Shown here one piece after another: positions 20,419-30,114 of a stretch of 64,000 nucleotides of DNA (the stretch's first letter is position 1; the number at the start of each line of letters is the position of its first letter). The position numbers were made by a program, and so were the translations under genes. Under the pieces are notes generated by a model. That model did not search any database. It had not been told where the DNA came from and worked only from the letters and a program-made list of their open reading frames with translations. This DNA is from Vishniacozyma victoriae (lineage: Eukaryota > Basidiomycota > Tremellomycetes > Tremellales > Bulleribasidiaceae), in the NCBI GenBank assembly GCA_017654735.1, contig JADPYG010000090.1, positions 372,001 to 436,000 of the forward strand, in the 5' to 3' direction.

Positions 20419-23400
20419 TTAATTCAGTATTTCCAATACGACACCTATCAATCAGCTTCATTCGAAGACAGGGGACATACCAGCAGCTATCGTCTCTCCA
20501 CCTCTTCTAATCAAGACCCGACCCATCTCTTTGTTTCCAGAAGCAGTTTCAAGCGGAATCGTAGCAGGTCTCGAATTATTCGGTAAAGCCCGTAATGAGA
20601 GCTCCACAGTTGCAGTGACGCCTTTTTGTAATACCCTATTCATCAGTCCACATCCTTATGGAGACGGAATCAAGGGACTGACCTAGGTTTTTGACGGACA
20701 TTCCCGCCCTTTTCATTGACAGAGATCAATTGACTGATAGTAGCTGGTAAGTTGACTGAGTGGTGGAACAATTCGACCTGTCCATCAGTACACGCCAGAT
20801 TGAGAAGAAGGGACATACGGCAGTACCGGTGATAATCGGACTTTGAAGGTCGAAGACCAAGATCTGAGCTGTAAACTTCGTTACGAGCGGAACAGGCTGT
20901 GATGTCGGGCAGAGTACTGAGCCAATGGCGAGATGGATTGGGTCGATGCCGGACAAGTACAGAGTAACGTTTTGTCCAGCAATAGCATAAGGGGCAGTAT
21001 CATCGTCCACCTCGATTGCTATCTATCAGTACGCGATAGAATACGAGTAGCAAGACTTAATTCGGATAGTCCCGACTTCATCACCCGGAACCGACCTCAC
21101 TCGATCACCAACCTGGACGATACCACTACACAGCCTTCCGGAAACAGCAACCCCAGAAGCAACGGCAGTTTGACCCTTGAAAACGTTCGATAATGGTATA
21201 CGGAAAGGAGTCTCGTATGGTCGTTTCGGTACTTCTACTTTATCTGATCGTCAGCTAAGCATAGACACATCACGTACCTAAGGTAGTCATAAGTGTAGGA
21301 CCAGTGTACCAGCTTTGTAGTAATGGCTCGTTGTTTTCCAAGACGTTTATACCTTCCATAGCTGCTAATGGCATGTATGTCGTCTTTGAAGCGGCAAATC
21401 CAGCCGAAACAAGGAATGGTTTGAGGGCTTCGACAATCTCGTCATATCGATCCTGTGACCAGTTGACCTGTTGATTGGTACAATCTCGGTGAAAAGGGAC
21501 ATACCATATCCATCTTGTTGATTCCAATGATAATCTCCTTGACACCCAAACTCCTAACTAGCCAGGCATGTTCCCTGGTCTGTCCACCTCTATCAAATCC
21601 AGCTTCGAATTCACCTGGACTACCGTCAACTACCATCAATGCGACATCCGCTTGAGCAGCTCCGGAGATCATTGCTGGGATGAAATCCTTGTGTCCAGGA
21701 GCATCTAGAAGCGTAATATTTCGGTGTGGGGTCTCGAAGTGTGTGGTGGCGATATCGATTGTTACCCCTCTACTCGTCAGCTCAATGAGTGAGGAGGAAC
21801 ATACCGATCACGCTCGTCGCCTAAAGCATCTAGACCCCATGCGAAAGCAAAACTGCCCTTTCCAATTTTCTGACTTCCCCTCTCGTTTGCTGTTCTCTCT
21901 TTCTCTGATAATTCGCCGACTTCATACAGCAACCGACCCATCAAAGTTGATTTTCCAGCATCAACGTGGCCTTCTATCAGCTGCCATACAAAATGATAGA
22001 TGTATACGCACCAACGACGATAAGACTGATATTCTTCTTGTCCGATTCCTCCTCATCTTTACGAACTTTCGCTAGCAGTTCTTCCTGCTTCATACTCAAT
22101 CCAGGCTGTTCTTTATACTTTTCCTTCTCAGCTTCATCTTCAGCTTGATCGCCTAGATGTAGTCCGGCAATGTCGTTAGTCGTGCTACTGACTGTTGCAG
22201 TCGAAAGTGGGGTATTCCCAACTGATGATTTGCTTGATTGACCTTTAGTCTGCGGACTGTTTGGTTGTGTGCGTGGGGTTACTGATTGGGTAGCTGGAGT
22301 GGCCCGCGGCTTTCCTGGTAGGGAAGCAGATTTGGCCGGCGCAGATACTTTTGCAACTAGCGTGTCAGCTCACCGTCACAGTCAGCATATCAACAAGGCA
22401 GAGGTGAAGCAAGGGGAAGGGAGTAGCATGTCCATCTATGTCTTGCTGTCTATCGCGACCGGAGCTGTAATTCCGCCTCGTCCACTCCTTGCTCGAAGAA
22501 CGATATCGTCAGGACTTTCTACGCCTTCGCCAAATGCCGTTCGTATCCTTCGTTGTAGTTCGTCCGCATCGCCAATGGCTGGTAGGTGCATTGATAATTC
22601 GGAAGAAGGGAGTAGTGGTTTTTTATGTGTCGAAGTGAGGACGTTGAAGAACGTGGAGGGCGTTGTGGTTGGTTGGGATTCGGCTTTGGGTGCGGAAGAA
22701 GGGAACAAGGTAGTATCGACTTCATCAATCTCTACTTCCTCTTCCGCTCCGTTAATCGCATCCATACGTGGAGCTTCGCCGCCCTTGCTCGTGGGGGGTT
22801 TTGCCGATCCGTCCGCCTTCGCCGCTCTGGCAGCTGCCATCTTTTGCGCCAATTTGGAAAGTGGTTTGGAAGGACTAGCGTCGGCCGGAAGCTGTGACGT
22901 GGAGGGCGTAGGTGAGGAAGTAGCAGGCGTCTGACTGGGACTAGCTTTGGATGAAGCAAGTCGTCGCTGCTCGGCAAGGAGGGCCAACTTTGATTTCGGT
23001 TTCCCTCCTTCTGGTATAGATGTCGCAGGTGCTGGGACAGACGGTCCAGCGGTGGAATCTGGTGGGGAGGTTTTACGAGCAAGAGATAATCGCTGTAATG
23101 CGGAAAGAGGGATTTCGGGGGATGTCATTCGTTGGCGTTTAGCTCCCTTTCGGCGGGGCTGTTGGTCGGGCGTAGGTTCCAAGTGAGCCGGTATCGTAGC
23201 TTCGCCTGACGGGCTCAGCCGGTATTCGATCGGAGGTATTTGATAGATAGACATAGATAGGGTGCTGCTCCCGAGATGTGCAGGGAGGTGTTGTGAAGTA
23301 GGAGGGGAGGAGGGAACTTACCTTTCTTTTCCCAGTCTTTCCTTAACCATGCAACTGCTTTGTCTACATCAAACCAGTAATGCCATAATGAATCTGCAAT

Positions 23401-23658
23401 TGCAGTATCTGATATGGGTGGTTTGACGTCTTTGAGGAGTGCTCGAGCGATCGGCATCGATGTCGCCAACTGGGCTGAGCTGTCAGGGCGACTCTGGTAC
23501 GATAAAGGAGAGGCATACCCTTTTGCTCAGCTGTCATTCCCTCGTCCTCCTCTTCATCTTCTTCTTCCATCTCGGCTATCGCGTCAGCATAACTCTCAAG
23601 AGTAGATAGAAAGCTTACCATCAAGATCGAGGTTCTTTACGAAACGGTGTCTTGACAT
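20419..23658 (-). CDS. HBS1: Ribosome-rescue translational GTPase Hbs1
   Basis: eRF3/EF1A-like GTPase that works with Dom34/Pelota to rescue stalled ribosomes in no-go and non-stop decay. The start at 23658 gives [13 protein letters not shown], then an acidic segment and an N-terminal HBS1 domain ([20 protein letters not shown]). A long Pro/Ser/Lys-rich linker leads to the GTPase: [16 protein letters not shown] (P-loop), [20 protein letters not shown] (G3), IIGINKMDM (G4). Beta-barrel domains end [14 protein letters not shown]. The last codons lie beyond a 3' intron; without splicing the frame would stop at 20458. It is convergent with the C6 factor, with 56 bases between stops. Confidence 0.93.
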
Positions 23659-23965
23659 TGTGGATTACAGCTAGATGTTTTTGATTGGAAGACTGTGATG
23701 ATATGTATGTACAGTCCTAGGTGGTATGTCTAGGTATTTAAGGATAGGAAATCAGTCTGATATGATGATGTATGGTTGAGCTACTTGTCAACGTTCACAA
23801 ACGTCACTGCTCGACTCTACTCTGAACTCTAACTTACGTAACACCATCAACGGCTGTATCTCCGGTCCATTCTCCCCTTTCGGTGACGCTACGTAGACAG
23901 TAGACGGTAGACATATCTACTCCATCTACACTCACTCTACACTCAGATCTCATACATCAATCACA
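23659..23965. promoter_or_regulatory. Shared divergent promoter, HBS1 / RVS161
   Basis: 307 bases between start codons. A tract of repeated TCTAC/ACTC motifs lies near 23900-23945, just before the RVS161 start. No known operator is recognised. Confidence 0.4.
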
Positions 23966-25162
23966 ATGTCATGGTAAGCAACACTCCTTGGACTGTACCT
24001 AAGACATAGCTGACCATACAGGGGAGGGTACGTCCACCTCCAACACCGCCCAAAGCGGTGCCCAGCCTTCAACACTAATCCCCCAGATTCAAGAAAGCGA
24101 CGTCCCGTATGGGCACGTCTATAATGCAAAAGACAGGTCAAGTAGAGAGGACGATCGATAGAGAGTTCGCAGAGGAGGAGGGAAGATACCGAACGTATGT
24201 CTTCTCTTGTTTCTTGAATTGAGCTGATACGCAGGATGGAGAAGGAGACTAATAACTTGCAAAAGGAGGCCAAGACTTATCTTGATGCTATGCGAGGTAT
24301 GCTCTTTGAGTGATCTCTGAGGAGGTGAGCTGACTGGTAGCGATGGCTTCTGCCCAAACTCGAATCGCCGAGACTGTCGCTCTATTCTACACTGCGGACA
24401 GGACCAGTGATGTACGTACCCCTCTTACTGCGAGTCTATCGGGACTGATCAATAGGGAGCAATGGCCGGACACGCATACAAGTCCGCTGTCGACGAGCTA
24501 GATGCTGGTGTCGGTCGAGATCTAGTGAGTAGCTTCCGAGCTCAATCGGTCAAAGCTAATGACAGGATGCACCTTTCCGAGCTACCGTCCTTGAACCTGT
24601 TGGAAGGATGAACAATTACTACAGTACCATCAATGCTGCTATCACGAAACGTAATCACAAGGTGAGCTCCCCGATCTATAGCAAAGCATGAGCTGATGGG
24701 TAGATGACTGATTACGATGCTGCTCGTGCCAAGATGAAGCGATTGGTAGATAAGCCCGCTGAGGATACTACCAAGCTACCTAGGGTGAGCTAGCATACTC
24801 AGCATAAATGTGACGCAAGCTGACAAAGTAGGCGCAACAAGAACACGATGAAGCTCGAGATATCTTCAACCTCCTAAACGACCAGCTCGTCACCGAACTA
24901 CCCCAATTCGTCGATCTCCGTATCCGTAAGCCCTCCGGTCCCTTCCTAATATAAGGGCTAATAATCAGCCTACCTGGACCCATCATTCGAAGCAATGGTC
25001 CGTTGTCAACTCAACTTCGCCCAAGAGGGGTACGAGAAATTAAGTGGTGTTCAGCGATATTTCGCAGATCACATCAGGGAGGATTACGCCAATGGAGCTC
25101 TAGATGGTCAAGTCGAGGAAGTATTAGAGGAAATGAAGGGTTTGAGTATCTATGGTCCTTAG
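23966..25162 (+). CDS. RVS161: N-BAR domain protein Rvs161 (amphiphysin-like)
   Basis: Membrane-curving BAR protein acting in endocytosis and actin organisation, normally as a heterodimer with Rvs167. It is BAR-only and about 265 residues, the expected Rvs161 length with no SH3 domain. It begins MSWGGFKKATSRMG. The first codons are spread over an 8-nt coding exon, a 6-nt micro-exon (24022-24027) and exon 3. Further pieces read TGQVERTIDREFAEEE, YLDAMRAMASAQTRIAETV, DELDAGVGRDLDAPFRATV, RAKMKRLVDKP, EHDEARDIFNLLNDQLVTEL and FVDLRIAYLDPSFEAMVRCQ. It ends EEMKGLSIYGP. There are about nine introns. Confidence 0.94.
24022..24027 (+). other. RVS161: 6-nt coding micro-exon of RVS161
   Basis: GGGAGG lies between an acceptor (CTGACCATACAG) and a donor (GTACGT). 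Only its inclusion restores the conserved Rvs161 N-terminus MSWGGFKK in frame (TG + GGGAGG + ATTC). Confidence 0.85.
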
Positions 25163-25437
25163 TCTACTAGGTGATATTGGAAGTGGTTGTACTATGCAAG
25201 CATAAACAGATTCCAGCTATCCATGTACGTACGTGGATTGTAGATCTGGATGACGCGAGATACGAGTGGGGTAAGCAACTTTAAAACTCCCACTTGCTTT
25301 CCACTCGATTTTAATACCATTCAACAACAATTACATCGTACCTGCCCTGCACAAGTACTTGTCCTCGCGCACATACGCAACTCACCGAGTCATCCGCAAC
25401 CAAAGTCTTCTGCTTGGATCTTCGCAAATACACCACA

Positions 25438-26282
25438 ATGTCAAAACCAACATTAAACAAACGTCGCCCATCCTTCCCCTCTTCAGCACCTGAAAATGTC
25501 CTACGGAATATAGACACTCCAGCGACCATTAAACCACCAATGGCCTTGATCAAACATGGGAAATACGTCCTAGCGGGAGTTGGGGGGATGTGGTATACCG
25601 GTTTCGTGGATGCAGTAGGGTCTGTGCTCAATATCGACCGTCCTTGGATTAGGTCAGTTGTCATCGGAGACTGAAGCGTAGACTTGTTCATAGAGGGGGA
25701 GGCTGATTACATAGGAGATTGATGGTTCTCGCTCTTGGATTTCATGCTTCTACAGTGGTACGTCGTTGCACACTAGGTAGGAGGAGGCTGATGAAATAGT
25801 TGATATTCCTTTACCTTGTCCTCTACCTACCCTGGTTCAGGGGATACATCCCGAATGTAAGCTTCATCTTCTGTGACCACTGGGACGGAGCTGATGAGCA
25901 GTACCCTAAATGGCAAGCTTCAGCACGTTTGAGGACTCTAGTACCCGTACATCCTTTTTCTACGTTCTTCATTCCTGTACTGAGCTAAATACCAGGCTTT
26001 AACACTATCAATCCTCCTAGGTTGGATCTCATATGTCATCGCATTATCGCAAGCTGGGAAATCATCACTCATTGTGGAAGCGCTTAAAGGCGATACAACG
26101 AGGGGTTTAGGGGTATTCATGTCAATGGCAGGAGGTAAGTTCTATCACTCTCTCATTCTGCCATCAAGATCTCCTGGTAGTTGGAAATGGGAAAGGGCTG
26201 ATTCCTAGCTACTGCTGCTTATGCCGTTACTTTTGGAGTACTTGGATTCATCCCCGCTCCTCAGGTCGGAAGGAAGGATTAG
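25438..26282 (+). CDS. Multi-spanning membrane protein of unknown function
   Basis: I do not recognise this family. The start at 25438 gives MSKPTLNKRRPSFPSS, a basic/Ser-rich cytosolic tail. Candidate membrane spans are YVLAGVGGMWYTGFV, a segment with LMVLALGFHASTVLIFLYLVL, TLSILLGWISYVIAL and AAYAVTFGVLGFIPA. A loop carries GKSSLIVEALKGDTTRGLG. The end QVGRKD is a possible C-terminal lysine-containing tail. Five introns join in phase with clear branch sites. It lies between RVS161 and PFA4, both plus strand. The splice structure supports a real gene; the function is unknown. Confidence 0.75.
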
Positions 26283-26560
26283 GAAGAGGTCCGGAAATGG
26301 GTTGTCTAGAATTATAGAGCGATCTTGTTGATGGTGGTTATAATATGCATTGTGAATTCAGTTCACTGGTCTCCTTGGTCTCCTGGTCTCCTTGTACTAC
26401 AGGGGAGATAGGCAGCATAAATGGTCTATATGTGAACTTCGCAGTCACTCCACCCCTCCCCTTTGTAGGGAGACCGTCGGGCACAGCCGCAAATCAACTT
26501 AAACGCGTAACTCAACGTTAACCTCGTCATCATACTTCACCCCACCTGTCCACTGTAGCT

Positions 26561-28648
26561 ATGGTATCCCGTAGATGGGACAGGCTATGGTAAGTCGTGC
26601 ATCTTTGTCGCCTGCAGTATGGAAGATGATATGCATATAGAGCTAAATAAATAGGGTGATAGGTACATCCCTCTTGATATCATTTATATCCTACACTTCA
26701 CAAATATGGGTAATCTGGCCATGGTACGGGAGGACAGTATCTGTTGATCTCCTAAAGCTCTTAATTCCCTTCAAGTACGTCCTCACCTACCCTATGGGCC
26801 GGGGCTATGGTGCAAGTGGACAATGGCTGATGGAAGTGCGGCCGTTGGGATGATTTGGTGGAATTATCGATTATGTGTTACTACCAACCCAGGTAGCGTT
26901 CCAGATGGATATGTACGTTCTCTTCGACTCTTCAAATGATCTTACTCCCTCGAGCCTCTGAAGACAGATAGTGGTATGGACTAGAGGGCTAATGGTAGAA
27001 ACCAAATATGAACGACTCGGATGGGATGGAGGTAAAGAAAGGAAATCATGCGCCTAGGTATTGTAAGACTTGTGAACATTATAAGCCTCCTCGAGGTATG
27101 TCCCTTGCCTACGTTTGAGGGATGGTGCTGATGATAGCGCATCACTGTAGGCAGTGTAAGACTTGTATTGTAAGCCTCTACCTACAAGTCCGGATCAAGC
27201 TGATAAAGTAGCTCAAGGTAGGTCTCAATCAACATGGATGACTCATACTAACTTGTCTTCCTCTATAGCTTGATCGTAAGCTCGCACTACCTGATTGGAC
27301 GAGCTGACATCAGACCACTGTCCATGGCTCGGAAATAATTGTGTTGGATTCTACAACCAGGGTCACTTTATTCGGTTCTTACTATGGGTCGATATTGCTA
27401 CCTCCTATCATCTGATGATGATGGTAGCGAGGTGTTTCGCCATGGCTTCTACATATGCCGTACGTCCCCTTTCACTGAGCTACTAGTTACTAAGAAGGCT
27501 TATGGAATAGGAAGAACCAACGCTTACAGATATGTTATTCCTGATATTCAATTTCGCAGCTTGTGGTCCGGTCTGGCTCTGCGTTGGAATGTTTTCGGTT
27601 TATCACCTCTACCTCGCTTCTGGCAATTCAACGACTATAGAGGGATGGGAGAAAGATAAAGTCGCTACTTTAGTAAGGAGGGGGAAGATTCATGACGTCA
27701 AATATCCCTATGTTCGTCACTCTCCTCTTCAATCTGATATGATCTGGCGGCTGATTCTAGAACGTCGGCTTCATCAAGAATCTCAAATCAGTCCTTGGCC
27801 CCAACCCGTTCCTATGGCTTTGGCCTCAGAAGATGCAAGGTGATGGACTTGTTTACCCGGTCAACCAGGATTCAGGCGGTGAGTCCGGAATCGAATGGGC
27901 GCATCTCGTAGCTCCAAGACCGTTAGTGGATGGGGATGGGGACGTAGGAGAAAGTATCAGTAGGAACCTATCGCATACTATAGGATTCTCGGAGGAAAGG
28001 CACAGGAGGAGGGATGATGGAAGGATTGTTTGAGGTACGTTTTCATTGTAATATGAGTCGGGAATTGATAAAATAGTAAATGCTAATGAGGTAGGCTTTG
28101 AATCGCAATACGCCTGGCCACCGCAGGATCCAACTCGATTAACCCAACCTGAGCCTGAATACTATAAAGCGAGCGGATCTGCATTTGTTTATGGAAACGA
28201 TTCCTTCAATCCGGCTTTGAAACCCACCAATTCATCCTTGAGATCAAGACATCAAACACAAGAAGGGGAAGGGGAAGTTTATTCCAGTGGATCAGAACGC
28301 GATAATGATGAACCGTCCGAATCATCTTCGCCGGAACCGTACATGTCTGATTATGATTATGATAATTCCGGTCCCTTAGCCGCAGGAGAGAGGATGCCTC
28401 GTCATAATCGAGTGAGGCAGGGAAGTGAGGGGTACGAAGTAAGGCCCATGGGGAGTTGGAATATCGTTGATCACCCCCAGTCGGAGGAGAGGCAGGTACA
28501 TGGGGATTTACCTAGAGAGATGCCATGGGAAGAAAGAGGTCGGTATAATGTTTACGAACCTGCTCAAGATGATTGGGATGAAAGTGACGGGGATGAGGGG
28601 GAGGATGTACCGCTTGCTGTACTTAGGAATAGAGCTGGGCATTCGTAG
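26561..28648 (+). CDS. PFA4: DHHC palmitoyltransferase Pfa4
   Basis: ER-resident S-acyltransferase; Pfa4 palmitoylates chitin synthase Chs3 in yeast and many membrane proteins in Cryptococcus. ATG 26561 opens [10 protein letters not shown], then a membrane span. The cysteine-rich domain reads [26 protein letters not shown] and [13 protein letters not shown], with the catalytic Cys in DHHC. Two very small exons (6 and 7 nt) encode part of this core. Further spans are [17 protein letters not shown] and [23 protein letters not shown] matches the family's TTxE/Pfa4 region. The tail is long, acidic and disordered, with an EEGEVY-like stretch, and ends VLRNRAGHS. Confidence 0.93.
27212..27217 (+). 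other. PFA4: 6-nt coding micro-exon of PFA4
   Basis: CTCAAG is preceded by CTGATAAAGTAG and followed by GTAGGT. It encodes Leu-Lys of the CILKLDHHC core. Confidence 0.85.
27269..27275 (+). other. PFA4: 7-nt coding micro-exon of PFA4
   Basis: CTTGATC lies between an acceptor (CCTCTATAG) and a donor (GTAAGC). With the next exon (ACCACTGTCC...) it encodes Leu-Asp-His-His-Cys. Confidence 0.85.
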
Positions 28649-29210
28649 TTATGATGAGATGTATATGACTTGACGACCGCACCCATGCGACCATGTGCCA
28701 CTACAGGCACCCCGGATCCCGAGATGGAGTTTACTCACAATTGGGACGCGCGCTTCGACATAGTTGATTGCGATTACTGTATCTTGCCTTCTCACCTGCT
28801 ACACGCATACTCTACCGTACAAGCAAGCTTGGATGTATATCAGGCGGCCAGGAACCAGTAAGCCTATCCTAAATAGGATAATCACCACACCTGGGATTAT
28901 CTGATTTTCTACTCTCTCTATCGTTGACTTCATCTTCCAAACCAGAGCTCTATCCACCTCCGATTCTCTTATCGCCCGGACCTAACGATCGATCGAATGG
29001 ATGAAAGGACTAAACCACTCTAAAATGCCGGACCGCACCGCTTAGTGTGTTTATATGTGTGTGTGTGGATATCTCTGACATCTGACCCCTAACCTAAAAT
29101 ATCACGGAGTCGGTCAAAGGTTTTAACCAAACATCTAACATCTATCAAACCAGATATCTTAATGCTTCATTCATACTATACCACACAATCCACAGTTTTT
29201 TGTATATACC

Positions 29211-29218
29211 CCACCGAC
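29211..29218 (+). promoter_or_regulatory. TGTATATA, perfect Pumilio element or TATA box
   Basis: Matches UGUANAUA, the sequence expected for the PUF protein encoded 0.9 kb downstream. It could equally be a TATA box. Confidence 0.3.
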
Positions 29219-29588
29219 GCCAAACCTATCTATACAGTATAACCCGAATACGAATATCTCGGCCGAGTAATACGAAACCCCGAGAAACAAGGGGTCAAAG
29301 GTATGTCCCACTTCACACATTCCATCTCCCCTTGATCAAGATTATGAATCCCGGTCAGTAGCTAGTAGGCTCAGTGAGGTAAAACACGATCTTCACTTCC
29401 CCCCTTTAACCAATCTATCCTTTGTTCTCCCCCTCTCTTCCCCGGCCCCCTCATGATATCCGCTGACCTACCCCCTCAGATCTCTCGGCCACTCCACGAC
29501 CTTCCTTTGACTTCTGCATTTTATACACACGACCTTGAATAGACGGCGACGGCAAGGTACGGATGGGAAATAACGCTTTGACCTACAC

Positions 29589-29596
29589 TGTATATA
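29589..29596 (+). promoter_or_regulatory. TGTATATA, perfect Pumilio element or TATA box
   Basis: Second perfect match in the same upstream region, 526 bases before the Pumilio start codon. TATA-box function is the main alternative. Confidence 0.3.
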
Positions 29597-29807
29597 TCTC
29601 GGCCGCCCCCTCTATTCCTACTCCCTTTTGACACCGGCCTTGACGAAACACGCAAACACGACCTAAAAACACGCCCCATCCCGTGATCGAAACTACCATT
29701 TCCTTCTTACCTTCCCCCCCTTGTCCCTTGTCAAGTCATCCTTTGACTTTTTACATCCAGCCTGGGCCACGACCCTCTAGTGTCTTCTTATTGTACGTTA
29801 CTATTCA

Positions 29808-29828
29808 CTCTCTCTCTCTCTCTCTCTC
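29808..29828. repeat. CT dinucleotide microsatellite
   Basis: A 21-base uninterrupted CT tract in the Pumilio upstream region. Confidence 0.9.
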
Positions 29829-29926
29829 CATCATCATTGTATTCATCCTTTTGTTCCACCATCCACGACCCTTATCCTTTTCCTCGCGAAACTGTCATAC
29901 ATCCCATCTACCATCTACTGTCACTA

Positions 29927-29993
29927 TAGTGTGATCAATCCCCCTTACATATAGTGTGACTAAGCTTTTTTGCTTGCTTATACTTTAGTGTGA
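29927..29993 (+). repeat. Three copies of TAGTGTGA
   Basis: Copies at 29927-29934, 29952-29959 and 29986-29993, each preceded by a T/A-rich stretch and followed by C, TC or similar. They lie 120-190 bases before the Pumilio start codon. Confidence 0.8.
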
Positions 29994-30114
29994 TCTTGCT
30001 CCTCCCTCCTCCTTGTCACCAACATCACCACCTGTCGGCAACACAATCTTCTGCCAACAGCACCGCCACCGATCGGAACACTGTGCAACACCAGCAAAAG
30101 AACACCCACTCCCG

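Larger units (their letters stand above)
28649..30114. promoter_or_regulatory. Long upstream region of the Pumilio gene
   Basis: 1.47 kb without a supported gene, the largest such gap in the window. It is rich in pyrimidine tracts and TATA-like stretches. It also holds two TGTATATA elements (29211, 29589), a CT microsatellite (29808-29828) and three TAGTGTGA repeats (29927-29993). A long 5' leader is likely, as is usual for regulatory RNA-binding proteins, but the transcription start cannot be seen. Confidence 0.5.

Noticed and set aside
22269..22934. 221-codon plus-strand frame
   Set aside because: Antisense to the low-complexity linker of HBS1; composition mirrors the Ser/Pro/Lys-rich sense strand.
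30013..30114. Upstream extension of the Pumilio frame
   Set aside because: Open, but it has no ATG; the first Met codon is 30115.
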